A stretch of 7,771 nt of DNA, taken from NCBI GenBank assembly GCA_014729315.1, contig WJKD01000114.1, forward strand, positions 1 through 7,771, given 5' to 3'. The translations under genes and the position numbers were made by a program. The DNA is from Promethearchaeota archaeon. GTDB taxonomy: Archaea; Asgardarchaeota; Lokiarchaeia; Sigynarchaeales; SOKP01. The notes beneath the pieces are model-generated. The model was not told where the DNA came from. It was given only the letters and a program-made list of their open reading frames with translations, and made no database searches. Of this stretch, positions 1 through 7,292 are shown piece by piece. Every line of letters starts with the position of its first letter. The first letter of the stretch is position 1.

Positions 1-48
1 ATGGATCGAACGGAATATACGATTAGCCCACGTGAGTGGGCGGTAGTT
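1..48. repeat. Direct repeat copy 1 with GC-rich hairpin
   Basis: This 48-base stretch recurs at 249-296 with 44 of 48 positions identical and no gaps. It contains a perfect 6-bp stem (gcccac/gtgggc, 26-31 and 36-41) with the loop gtga, followed by ggtagtt. A run of seven T (47-53) lies five bases after the hairpin, so on the plus strand it could also act as a weak terminator for a gene beyond the left edge. Copy 2 is immediately preceded by another hairpin. Copy 1 begins exactly at the window edge, so its partner hairpin is probably just outside. No coding potential is evident. Confidence 0.8.
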
Positions 49-80
49 TTTTTCTGCCCTGATGCGAACGGACCTGAATT

Positions 81-194
81 GTTACTACTGTCGCTTCGCA
101 GCTATTGCGGGAGCTGGTGTTCTTTTCCTTTTCCTCCGGCTTGCGCCGGAGGTTACTGACGCTCGCTGCTCCGCAGCTATTATTAGGGTTGTTC
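81..194. repeat. Imperfect tandem-like repeat within the hairpin mosaic
   Basis: The segments at about 81-122 and 152-194 resemble each other imperfectly. Both begin gttact, share the ten-base core cgcagctatt (97-106 and 172-181), and end near gttc. The offset varies from 71 to 75 bases, so small indels separate them. The second copy contains a 5-bp hairpin (gctgc, 3-base loop, gcagc at 165-177). The hairpin at 133-152 lies between the two. I read this as further mosaic repeat material, not a gene. Confidence 0.5.
133..157 (-). repeat. REP-like hairpin module, minus orientation
   Basis: A perfect 8-bp inverted repeat (133-140 with 145-152) encloses the loop ttgc. Read on the minus strand it is the foot agtaacc followed by a stem with the loop GCAA, which is a GNRA-type tetraloop. 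The foot, the length of the core stem beyond the foot (6 bp) and the loop size match the modules at 224-248 and 274-296, although the stem bases differ. That pattern suggests the structure is conserved, not the sequence. Confidence 0.65.
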
Positions 195-223
195 CGATCC
201 AGCCGTTAGCTGACGGTCTAGTG

Positions 224-296
224 AGTTACCGCAGGCGTGAGCCTGCGGATGGATCGAACGGGATACCCGATAAGCCCACGTGAGTGGGCGGTAGTT
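224..296. repeat. Paired inverted REP/BIME-like element containing repeat copy 2
   Basis: Two hairpins face each other. On the plus strand, the foot agttacc is followed by a stem at 231-236/241-246 with loop gtga; counting the last two foot bases the perfect pairing is 8 bp, 229-248. On the minus strand, the foot aactacc (290-296) leads into the stem at 274-279/284-289. Between them are about 27 bases beginning ggatggatcg. The right-hand 48 bases (249-296) are the second copy of the repeat at 1-48. The convergent pair with shared feet is how REP elements combine into BIMEs in other bacteria. That parallel is inference, as no REP family was matched. The position just after the cas operon terminator fits an intergenic repeat. 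Confidence 0.6.
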
Positions 297-307
297 CTGG
301 TTTCAGT

Positions 308-346
308 ATAAGAAAATAAGCAGCGAATAGATATACCATTCGCTGC
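308..346 (-). terminator. Intrinsic terminator of the cas operon
   Basis: A perfect 9-bp inverted repeat (gcagcgaat at 320-328, attcgctgc at 338-346) with a 9-base loop lies 20 bases beyond the cas7 stop codon. In the minus direction it is followed by a T-rich tail (ttattttcttat, 308-319), the layout of a rho-independent terminator. The opposite side is also moderately T-rich (atttgctttt), so it may work in both directions. It marks the 3' end of the operon. Confidence 0.8.
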
Positions 347-366
347 ATTTGCTTTTGACTGTACCA

Positions 367-1425
367 TTATTTTCGAACTTGATTTTCATAATCAAAAGAA
401 CTCATTATTTCAATTAATTTTTTTTCTGCCTTATCTAATGCATCTGCCGATTCAAGATGCGTTTGAATATAACCACCGGCTGGTAACGTAACAAAAAGTT
501 CTGCTCCGTCGATCTCATCCAGAACTGGTTTCGCTTTTGGTTGTTCATTATCCTCATCCAGCTTTGCCCTTATAGCAGCAGCAATTTTATTTGCATTATG
601 GCTGATTGCAACTGCAAGTGTTTCTGTTGGGCTAAAAGTCCTTGCTTGATTGCTTGTGATTCGCCAATTAATGAGTGAATTTGCAAGTGCCGAAATAATT
701 TTGTCACGTTTTTCCTGTGGAAGAACAATACATTGACCGAATACATTTTCTGATTTAATCCAGCCGTCTTGCAATAACTTGTCTATGGAGTCTGAATCTA
801 GTTCAGGATCATGCTGATTCATTGAAACACAAAATAATGTACGTAAATCGATTGCAATATCATATACAAATAAGCCGGTGGTGCGCACATTTTCGGGAAT
901 CCAGTTTCTTCTTGGCAAAGTTCGATTATTCTCCTTTATATAGGCAAGAATTTCTTGTTCTGATAACAACTGATTATTTCGTCGAACATTTACCGGATGA
1001 TGGTCCGGATTGCTGCTACGGTCGAAAGTCAGATTTTCCTTTGAGGTGCCTGCTAAAAGAGGATGCAAAGGACGCATGGCGGATATCGAAAGCGGACTTC
1101 TACGCTTCAAAGGAGTACTTCCGCCCTGTGCTTTCATCCAGCCTCCTAATAATTGATCAACGTAGCTTGGATCACAGGGTGACCATGGTTCTTTATTTTC
1201 CAGAGCATTCCTTGAGTTAATTTCGTAGTTAAAAGTAATTGGTGCAATGGGTGCATTCATCAGACTGGTCAATTCAGTCAGTATCGATCGTTTAACTTGT
1301 TGACCACTTGAAAAAGCAACCACACGACCGAACTGATTATCAAAATATGTTTTTTGTCCGTCCTGCACACAAAATACAGTATGATCAGCATGTCGGAGAC
1401 CGCGAAGATAGATAAAAGGTTTCAT
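367..1425 (-). CDS. cas7: Cas7-family Cascade backbone protein (type I CRISPR-Cas)
   Basis: This 352-residue RAMP-superfamily protein is predicted to polymerise along the crRNA spacer as the backbone of the Cascade complex in the cytoplasm. Residues 40-48 (SGQQVKRSI), after a hydrophobic strand ending VVAF, match the conserved N-terminal Cas7 signature. A central part rich in Pro, Arg and polar residues (about 105-178) is in the place of the Cas7 thumb and insert region. It is followed by strands resembling the second half of the RRM fold (GLFVYDIAIDL, 184-194). The C-terminal part contains VTLPAGGY (312-319) and a final helix. The ATG overlaps the cas8 stop as ATGA (1422-1425), with AAAGGA seven bases upstream, so the start is firm and translation is coupled. 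It is the last gene of the operon. It does not look like the Cst2/DevR or Csh2 types as I know them, so I assign no Cas7 subfamily. Confidence 0.87.
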   Translation of the reverse strand: MKPFIYLRGLRHADHTVFCVQDGQKTYFDNQFGRVVAFSSGQQVKRSILTELTSLMNAPIAPITFNYEINSRNALENKEPWSPCDPSYVDQLLGGWMKAQGGSTPLKRRSPLSISAMRPLHPLLAGTSKENLTFDRSSNPDHHPVNVRRNNQLLSEQEILAYIKENNRTLPRRNWIPENVRTTGLFVYDIAIDLRTLFCVSMNQHDPELDSDSIDKLLQDGWIKSENVFGQCIVLPQEKRDKIISALANSLINWRITSNQARTFSPTETLAVAISHNANKIAAAIRAKLDEDNEQPKAKPVLDEIDGAELFVTLPAGGYIQTHLESADALDKAEKKLIEIMSSFDYENQVRK

Positions 1426-1730
1426 GATTGTTCCTTTCTATTTAAGTATGCATATTTAAATCGAATTAGTGTTGTGAAATACGCGAAATTTTCCCGTGGC
1501 ATTTTATTAAGTTCTATGACTAAAGAATTTAGGTCATCCGCTACTTCCGCCGAACTTTGGTTGATGATTTCAGTCAGTCCATCGATAAATTTTCGAGGAT
1601 TTGGTGACTTAAGCAATTCATCAATAAAACGTTTTTCTTTGGTTTTACCTCGCAGTGTCTCAAGGTTATAATTCAGAAAAATCTGTGCGGCTTTTTCAGC
1701 CTGATTGATTAACTTTTCATTGTTTAACAT
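1422..1730 (-). CDS. Possible internally translated small subunit (Cas11-like) inside cas8
   Basis: No separate small-subunit gene exists in this operon. In frame within cas8, Met336 (ATG at 1728-1730) is preceded by GGGTGA (1736-1741) at a five-base spacing, complementary to the 16S rRNA 3' end apart from one G-U pair. Starting there gives 102 residues to the shared stop. The product is charged and predicted by eye to be almost wholly helical (NNEKLINQAEKAAQIF, FIDELLKS, DGLTEIINQ, DDLNSLVIEL). Its size and helical character suit Cas11. Type I-B, I-C and I-D large-subunit genes are known to produce Cas11 from internal starts. No other in-frame Met nearby has such a site; Met306, for example, has none. 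The initiation itself is inferred. Confidence 0.45.
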   Translation of the reverse strand: MLNNEKLINQAEKAAQIFLNYNLETLRGKTKEKRFIDELLKSPNPRKFIDGLTEIINQSSAEVADDLNSLVIELNKMPRENFAYFTTLIRFKYAYLNRKEQS

Positions 1731-2735
1731 AGCGCTCACCCATACTAAATAAGTTCGAAATGTTATTTTTTCTTTTTGCTTATCTGGATATATTGGAATA
1801 ATATTTTTACCTCGGGGCATATAATCACGTAAAGCTTTTGGTTCCAAAGCTTTAATTCCAATCGAACCAGTTTCACATGCTTTATACAGCCCATAATTAT
1901 TCCCAAAAATATTTTCAATCTCTTTTGTGTCTTTCAGAAACTGATTTTTTCCGAAATATTTTTTGTAAAGTTCTATGGGTCTGAGAATTTCCGGCAAATA
2001 GACGGGTAAAAATCCCAGTGTTTTATTTGTTTGCCCAAGTGAGAATACATAAGTCAGAATAGTTTTATTCGGATATTTTTGGGAGGCTCTGAGTAAAATT
2101 TTTACCCATTGTTGAGTTTTTAACTCTAATCGATTTTTATCTCCTTTTAACGATTCACCTGTGGAAGGCCCTGAACTATAATCAAAAATATCTGGATCAT
2201 AATAATGGGCTAACCATTGTCCATTCCATGTTTCGATCTGATTCCCTTTCAAAACGGAAGTTTCGTTTAGCCATCGCCGATAAAATTGCCAACCGGAAAA
2301 GATATCCATAAGAATTTGTGCATCCTGAATATAAAAAGCCAGTCCGCCGTTTACCCCAACACCTAATCCGCCACCAATCCAGGACAAATAAACATTTTCA
2401 GGTGTGATTGGTAATTTAAGCGACGAAACCTGCCCGGAGGTTGTTGCTGTAAGATCGGCTGATGGATAACCGATTGCGCTTGATGATTCTGGTTTTGATT
2501 CAATCAGATCAATCGTTTTACCGATCCGCTCACTGCGTTCTGCTTGATCTGGAAATGTTCCTCGCTTAATTTTGGGATTATCTAAAGGGGAATTACCGCC
2601 TTTCATCATATATTTTTCATGATCAAAGAACAGTTTTAAAAATTCGTCTGTAAAGTAGTCTTTAGCTGAATAATTTGTTTGATTATACCGATTGTATTCA
2701 TCGAGAAATATTTTACCAATTGCTGATGCATACAT
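1422..2735 (-). CDS. cas8: Cas8-like Cascade large subunit
   Basis: This 437-residue protein is assigned as the large subunit mainly from context. It lies between cas3 and cas7 and is the only gene in the operon that can fill the role, which in type I systems is PAM recognition and Cas3 docking. Visible features are a Gly-rich segment around 119-131 (SWIGGGLGVGVNGG region), a helix-rich C-terminal third (about 325-430) and a basic tail. The only cysteine is Cys287, so the CXXC-CXXC zinc motif of Cst1-type Cas8 is absent. The length is short for Cas8b proteins and closer to compact Cas8a1/Csx8-type proteins. I suspect that group but cannot confirm it. The ATG has GGAGAG six bases upstream, in the 11-base gap after cas3. 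It overlaps cas7 by four bases. Confidence 0.7.
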   Translation of the reverse strand: MYASAIGKIFLDEYNRYNQTNYSAKDYFTDEFLKLFFDHEKYMMKGGNSPLDNPKIKRGTFPDQAERSERIGKTIDLIESKPESSSAIGYPSADLTATTSGQVSSLKLPITPENVYLSWIGGGLGVGVNGGLAFYIQDAQILMDIFSGWQFYRRWLNETSVLKGNQIETWNGQWLAHYYDPDIFDYSSGPSTGESLKGDKNRLELKTQQWVKILLRASQKYPNKTILTYVFSLGQTNKTLGFLPVYLPEILRPIELYKKYFGKNQFLKDTKEIENIFGNNYGLYKACETGSIGIKALEPKALRDYMPRGKNIIPIYPDKQKEKITFRTYLVWVSAMLNNEKLINQAEKAAQIFLNYNLETLRGKTKEKRFIDELLKSPNPRKFIDGLTEIINQSSAEVADDLNSLVIELNKMPRENFAYFTTLIRFKYAYLNRKEQS

Positions 2736-2746
2736 GATACTCTCCG

Positions 2747-4882
2747 TTAAATAAAATTATCATTATTATCATGCTTATTTTTTAGGTTGTGAATCATTAA
2801 GCCCTCTTCATTTGAATAGAGATTATCCGGGACAATAAACGGTCGGTGTCCTTTTTCTATCTGTATCAGATTCTTATAGCCAACTGATTTGAAATTTACA
2901 GGTATTTCCATTTTCATTCGCTCGCTTGCAATCGAACGCTCATATAATTCTTGTTCGCTCTGGAGAATGCAAACTGCTGAATCAATGTCCAGTAACTCTA
3001 ACAAAGCTGATTTAGGCTGATGAGCCAAAAACTTCAACCACCATACTTCATTTTTATAGATTGCGTGTGATTCAATCTTTTCTATACTTATTTCTGTGAA
3101 TACCTGATCAAGTAATTTAGGGATCATTTTTTCCGCTAATAATTTACCATCTGGTAGTACTGCATAGCTCCTTTTTAAAATATCCAAGTCATAAGGTAAT
3201 GCCTCTTTATCTGTATCTGGCGGTGCGATCACAAAGACAGACTTGTATTTTCCAATTGTGTTTTCATTTCGTTTTCTGTTTATTCTTCCAAAACGCTGTA
3301 TCAAGCTGTCCAATGGCGCACATTCAGTTACCATCAGATCGAAACTAATATCGAGACTTACTTCGACCACTTGAGTTGATACAACTATGCACGGTCCTTC
3401 ATTCACATTAAATTCAGAGGTAAGTTTCTTTTCTTTTTCTGCCCGATCGTGCCGTTTAAATCTACTGTGAATAAGCATTTTGGGGACGCTTGGATAGCTG
3501 TCTACTATTTTTTCGAATAATTCCTGTGCAGACTTTACGCGATTTACCACTAATAAAACTTTCTGTCTATTCGATAATGCAATTGATATTTGAGGAAAGG
3601 CACTTTGCCAATCAGGTAGTTTGTGAATTATATGCCTATTGAAAGTTTCGAGTAATCTGTGGTCAAGTTGCACTTCATACACATCTATTTTATCTAACAA
3701 TTCTAAAATCCTCTCATACAGCAAAGACGGCATGGTTGCAGTACCAACATGAATTCGGCAGCTAATGGCTTTTAGGATTTCAATTAATTTTAGTACGATT
3801 GCTTGTGATATTTCGGTGTAAGTATGAATTTCATCTAGTATTACATCATTGCCCTCAAGGTCTAATAATAGTGCTTCATAACCTTTCGTTCCGAAAGCAA
3901 TGCCAGCTAATTGATGTGGTGTAAGCACTTTTATCGATGAACCGACTAGCCCTTGTAATGCCCGATCCTCGCGATTTTTCCCTTCCAAAATAATTTCTGA
4001 GGAAGCGTGAAGTAATCGGATATCTGCTTCTGTTTCTTTTAAATCATTACAAAATCTATCATACATCGCATTTATTGAAGCTTGAAATGGAAGAGTATAA
4101 AATACGCGCGCTTTGCATCGGCGCAGTAGAAAATCTGTTTTTCCTGCTCCTGTGGGGGCGGTGACTAAAGTATGCGGCAAATTACTGTCAGCATTAACTT
4201 CAGAAAGTGGATACAGCCAGAATGGACGATTGTAGAATGAAAGATCTGGTTTTTTAAAAACTCTATCAATTTTAATTTCAGTTTGCTCGCTCATCGCTGA
4301 TGCAAAATGATCGGCAGCCATCAGAATGCCTCTCCATCGAGACCATCCGTTTCGCAGGTTTCGACAGTACTTGATAGCCCATTCATAAGCTTGAATGGCT
4401 TGTCCGCGGTTTATTTCATGCTTTTGTACACCAAAACATTCGAGAATATCTAAAGCACATTTTGACCAGTCTAAGAAATTTCCAAAATGATATTCAAAAG
4501 CTATTCCTTCCTCGAATCGTATTTCCAAATCAAGAAATCCTAAACTTCGACCATCCTTTACAACCGACTTATGATGTGCAATAATCATCTCGGTTAATGC
4601 AGACCACTCGTTTTCGGGAAAGAGAGGCAAAAAGAAAATCGATGCGATTTCATGACGAAAAGGAGTCCAATCAGGAGAATAGGGCTCGCTAAGCCTTCTT
4701 TGAAATTCAGGATTTGCTTTTCCTATATCATGAATCTGTGCACCTTTAACAGCAAGGTCTCGATCCACATGAAAGGAATTCACAATCTGTTCAGTTGCGA
4801 CCGCAACTAATCGCAAATGATCAAATAAGCTCATTCGACCATTTTTTTCTGATTTAGCTAATATTTCAGGATGAGTGTTCAT
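2747..4882 (-). CDS. cas3: Cas3 HD nuclease-helicase of type I CRISPR-Cas
   Basis: Cas3 is recruited to the R-loop formed by Cascade and unwinds and cuts the non-target DNA strand using ATP. The N-terminal HD domain (about 15-200) shows His22, His51-Asp52 (HDIGK), His77, His103-His104 and Asp191, so the metal site looks complete. The superfamily 2 helicase follows: Walker A APTGAGKT at 242-249, DEIH box at 350-353, motif III TAT at 381-383, motif V region VSTQVVEVSLD at 501-511 and motif VI QRFGRINR at 529-536. At 711 residues it is compact, with a short C-terminal accessory domain. The ATG lies two bases after the cas5 stop, with AAGGGA upstream. Its place between cas5 and cas8, inside the Cascade genes, is unusual for type I-B loci, where cas3 usually follows them. 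Confidence 0.95.
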   Translation of the reverse strand: MNTHPEILAKSEKNGRMSLFDHLRLVAVATEQIVNSFHVDRDLAVKGAQIHDIGKANPEFQRRLSEPYSPDWTPFRHEIASIFFLPLFPENEWSALTEMIIAHHKSVVKDGRSLGFLDLEIRFEEGIAFEYHFGNFLDWSKCALDILECFGVQKHEINRGQAIQAYEWAIKYCRNLRNGWSRWRGILMAADHFASAMSEQTEIKIDRVFKKPDLSFYNRPFWLYPLSEVNADSNLPHTLVTAPTGAGKTDFLLRRCKARVFYTLPFQASINAMYDRFCNDLKETEADIRLLHASSEIILEGKNREDRALQGLVGSSIKVLTPHQLAGIAFGTKGYEALLLDLEGNDVILDEIHTYTEISQAIVLKLIEILKAISCRIHVGTATMPSLLYERILELLDKIDVYEVQLDHRLLETFNRHIIHKLPDWQSAFPQISIALSNRQKVLLVVNRVKSAQELFEKIVDSYPSVPKMLIHSRFKRHDRAEKEKKLTSEFNVNEGPCIVVSTQVVEVSLDISFDLMVTECAPLDSLIQRFGRINRKRNENTIGKYKSVFVIAPPDTDKEALPYDLDILKRSYAVLPDGKLLAEKMIPKLLDQVFTEISIEKIESHAIYKNEVWWLKFLAHQPKSALLELLDIDSAVCILQSEQELYERSIASERMKMEIPVNFKSVGYKNLIQIEKGHRPFIVPDNLYSNEEGLMIHNLKNKHDNNDNFI

Positions 4883-4884
4883 TA

Positions 4885-5454
4885 TTAATTCCCTTGCACC
4901 GGATTTCCTGTAATCTCTAATTTTCCAAACATTGGCGAGCTATTTCTGAATCGATTGTAGCCTACTAAAAAAGACATTTCCGATTGTTCGAACCGTAGTT
5001 CAAAGCCATCTAATGCATCAAATTCTTCTTCTGTCACACTTATTGCTTTGCCGACAGGTAACAATATATCTTCATTTCTGCATAAGCAGATGTGTTGTGA
5101 ACATGCAATTGAGGAATCTTTCTCATTCTGGAAAGCAAGAAAAAGCTTAGGGTTTATTAGCACACCACGCTTCAAAATAGAACGTGGGCGTGTAGCCATT
5201 CCTTCTCGTTTTTTAATTACTAGCGCTTTAGTTTGTGTCTGTTCCTGTTGCTGGTTAATGCCAGAATACTGCAATTTATGTCTTACTATTTTGGGTTCGT
5301 ATTCCGTTTTACCAAGTAATTCAGGAAATAATTTTTGCTCGATTCCCATTATAATCGATGGTGTTAAAAATTGTTGGCTATACGTTAATTCATCTCGAAC
5401 TGCCGTCCAGGGCTTGATGAATCCAAAATGTCCCCGATATTCTACTATAAACAT
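4885..5454 (-). CDS. cas5: Cas5-family Cascade subunit
   Basis: This 189-residue RAMP protein is predicted to cap the 5' handle of the crRNA in Cascade. The N-terminus forms a first RRM strand (MFIVEYRGHFGF). It is followed by the Cas5-type segment FLTPSIIMGIEQ (29-40), comparable to the usual TPS..G motif. A later stretch, ILKRGVLINPKLFLAF (93-108), looks like a central strand pair. The protein is short for the family. I place the start at the ATG at 5452-5454, because GGAGG (5463-5467) is eight bases upstream. The GTG at 5461-5463, which would add three residues, is itself part of that ribosome binding site. The gene begins 20 bases after cas6 and ends two bases before cas3. The sequence is divergent, and the call rests partly on operon context. 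Confidence 0.82.
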   Translation of the reverse strand: MFIVEYRGHFGFIKPWTAVRDELTYSQQFLTPSIIMGIEQKLFPELLGKTEYEPKIVRHKLQYSGINQQQEQTQTKALVIKKREGMATRPRSILKRGVLINPKLFLAFQNEKDSSIACSQHICLCRNEDILLPVGKAISVTEEEFDALDGFELRFEQSEMSFLVGYNRFRNSSPMFGKLEITGNPVQGN

Positions 5455-5460
5455 ATTATT

Positions 5461-5467
5461 CACCTCC
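5461..5467 (-). promoter_or_regulatory. Ribosome binding site deciding the cas5 start
   Basis: GGAGGTG on the minus strand is the strongest Shine-Dalgarno sequence in the window. Its GGAGG core ends eight bases before the ATG at 5454. The in-frame GTG at 5463 overlaps it and therefore cannot use it, which fixes the cas5 start at 5454. Confidence 0.85.
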
Positions 5468-5474
5468 TCTGATT

Positions 5475-6269
5475 TTAATTTAAAATATCAATGCTGCCAA
5501 AACCTTGAGAACAGTGAGTGCCCAGCCCAGCATCCCAGGCAATTTTCATTAGTTCAACGCTACCGGTCATTCTAAATGGTGCAAAGATTCCTCTGATTTT
5601 AGTCTCTTGCTTCTCATGTCCTTCCTTCAAAGTTATAAGCTTAGTCAATTTTTTGAGTTTTCTGTTTTGTACATAACTCTGATCGAGCGCAAATTGTAGT
5701 TCTTTTTTTTGGGGCTCTTTCTGATATAACGTTCGATATTTTCTTAGTAAATTGTTATTAACTGCTTCAGACAATCCGCTATCACCGGGTCGATAATAAT
5801 GTGGCTTTACGCTGCCATTATGTTCTCGCATCGTAGAAATTACAAACGGGGACATGCATTTGAAATTCATTTCACTTGCAAAATCTGGAATGGGTACGGG
5901 TTCGACTCTAATGATGTGGAAGTTTTCATTATAAATATTAATCTGTTTTTGTTCAAATAAGCCAATAACCACATTTTTAACAAATCCGTCAATAAGGGGA
6001 GAACTCAGGTAGAAATAGCATATATTGTGATCATTCACAATGATACGGTTGTCTTTTATTTCTTTTTGAGGAGTAAATAAATATGAAAATGTAAAAAATT
6101 TGAGAGGTTTGCCACCTTCTCCCTTCAAACCATTATTATGCAACTCGGAAGCATACTTTTCATCGACAGAATAAATTAATTGATAAAGTGATGATGAAAG
6201 CGAATACTGATAATTGAATGGAATTCGGCATACTTTTGAAACCGGGCTTAGGAATATTTTTATTCTCAT
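5475..6269 (-). CDS. cas6: Cas6 CRISPR RNA endoribonuclease
   Basis: Cas6 cuts the pre-crRNA within each repeat to yield crRNAs. This 264-residue protein has the expected length. Its C-terminal Gly-rich loop GLGTHCSQGFG (248-258) is the family signature, and the SELHNNG segment puts His44 where I-B type Cas6 proteins often carry the catalytic histidine. The fold should be two RRM-like domains, and KLITLKEGH (210-218) with PFRMTG (231-236) falls in the second. It is clearly homologous to the partial Cas6 at 7337-7771: in the last 29 aligned residues I count 16 identities. The ATG lies one base after the WYL gene stop, and its ribosome site GGGAGA (6275-6280) is inside that gene's end, so translation is probably coupled. 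The loop residues HCSQ and the GFGS ending differ from the more canonical paralogue. Confidence 0.92.
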   Translation of the reverse strand: MRIKIFLSPVSKVCRIPFNYQYSLSSSLYQLIYSVDEKYASELHNNGLKGEGGKPLKFFTFSYLFTPQKEIKDNRIIVNDHNICYFYLSSPLIDGFVKNVVIGLFEQKQINIYNENFHIIRVEPVPIPDFASEMNFKCMSPFVISTMREHNGSVKPHYYRPGDSGLSEAVNNNLLRKYRTLYQKEPQKKELQFALDQSYVQNRKLKKLTKLITLKEGHEKQETKIRGIFAPFRMTGSVELMKIAWDAGLGTHCSQGFGSIDILN

Positions 6270-6270
6270 T

Positions 6271-7257
6271 TTAGTCTCCCTGAGTTTTATAAATACTTTT
6301 TAGTTTCTCCATTTCGTTAATCACTTCACTCTTTAATTCCTCCGGCTCCACCACCTCCACCTCCCCGCCGTACTGCAGCACCCACCGCTTCACATCATCC
6401 AATCCCTGCACATCCATTTCCAGCAGCAGGCTGCCGTCGGCAAGGTCGGTGAGTTGCTGGGTTTTGTGCCATTGGCGTTCCCGGATCCAGCGGGACTGGT
6501 AGGGAGTGAATTTCAGTTTTACATGATGAGTTTTATCGTCCCGGATAATGCCGAAACAGTTTTGCAGGAAATTATCGATGTCGAAATCGGATGGTTTATA
6601 AAAATCCACATCGGTTTCGGTGAGGCTCAAAATACGGTTCAGCGCGAAAATGCGTAGCTCGTCCCGCTTGTGGCAATGCGCGATCAGGTACCAGGTTCCC
6701 TGCTGGTGGTGGATCGCATACGGATCGACAGTTCGCTCGCTGGCGTGATTGCTGTGTTGCGAGTGATATTTTATTTTCACCTGCCTTTCTTCGTACGCGG
6801 CTTTTTGCAGAATCTCAAAAAAGTCTCTGTTAATCTGGCTGGCAGGAGCCGATTGAAAGGAAAAAACCGGCGCCACGTCGTCGGTGTAAATATCGTCAGG
6901 AATGAATTCGATAATTTTTTCGATCACTTTTTTAATGGATTCGTAATATGGGGTATCTTTATACTGTTTTAATATTTGCTCATTTACAATAAACGCAAAC
7001 ACGTCCGATTGCGTTAATTGAATTGCGGGTAAAAAGTAATTCTCTTCAGTGTAATAATAGCCCTGCTGCTTACTATCATATTTGATGGGCGCACCGAGTT
7101 CGCGCATGTTTTCGATATCTCGCTGCACGGTTTTGCGGTCCACTTCAAACTTACGCGCCACCTTCCGGCAATTCGGATATCGTCCTGCCCGTATCCTTTC
7201 ATCGATATACTTCATTCTAACATGTCCCGGGTGTGAAAATCTCATTACTTTCCTCAT
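6271..7257 (-). CDS. WYL-domain transcriptional regulator of the cas operon
   Basis: This 328-residue protein has the YafY/DeoR-like layout. An N-terminal winged helix-turn-helix spans about 15-70 (RKVARKFEVDRKTVQRDIENM is its core). A WYL domain spans about 145-215, with Trp189-Tyr190-Leu191 and the conserved RIFALNRI (202-209). A WCX-type C-terminal region spans about 243-303 (RWVLQYGGEVEVVEP). WYL proteins often control CRISPR-Cas and other defence loci, usually as repressors, and the domain is thought to sense nucleic acid or nucleotide ligands. Lying first in the operon and one base before cas6, it most likely regulates this locus and itself. The start could be Met1 (7257, AAAGGA nine bases upstream) or Met5 (7245, GAGGA five bases upstream); neither choice affects a domain. 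The region encoding its C-terminus is much richer in GC than the adjoining cas genes. Confidence 0.92.
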   Translation of the reverse strand: MRKVMRFSHPGHVRMKYIDERIRAGRYPNCRKVARKFEVDRKTVQRDIENMRELGAPIKYDSKQQGYYYTEENYFLPAIQLTQSDVFAFIVNEQILKQYKDTPYYESIKKVIEKIIEFIPDDIYTDDVAPVFSFQSAPASQINRDFFEILQKAAYEERQVKIKYHSQHSNHASERTVDPYAIHHQQGTWYLIAHCHKRDELRIFALNRILSLTETDVDFYKPSDFDIDNFLQNCFGIIRDDKTHHVKLKFTPYQSRWIRERQWHKTQQLTDLADGSLLLEMDVQGLDDVKRWVLQYGGEVEVVEPEELKSEVINEMEKLKSIYKTQGD

Positions 7258-7292
7258 CGTAAATAATCCTTTCGATAATATACGAAACGGGG

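Noticed and set aside
62..283. A 73-codon plus-strand open frame in the left region
   Set aside because: It runs straight through the hairpin repeats, shows no recognisable domain and has no clear ribosome site; the repeat structure explains the sequence better.
1..296. The 48-base direct repeats as a CRISPR array
   Set aside because: There are only two copies 200 bases apart, the repeat is longer and less exact than expected, and the interval itself contains related hairpins, not spacers.
1..296. The hairpins as integron attC sites
   Set aside because: The feet do not form the paired GTTRRRY/RYYYAAC core sites, and there is no cassette gene or integrase in view.
5048..5575. A 175-codon plus-strand open frame across cas5 and cas6
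   Set aside because: It is antisense to two well-supported genes and has no recognisable protein features. The plus-strand frames at 822-1220, 1354-1671, 6670-6972 and 7457-7738 are rejected for the same reason.
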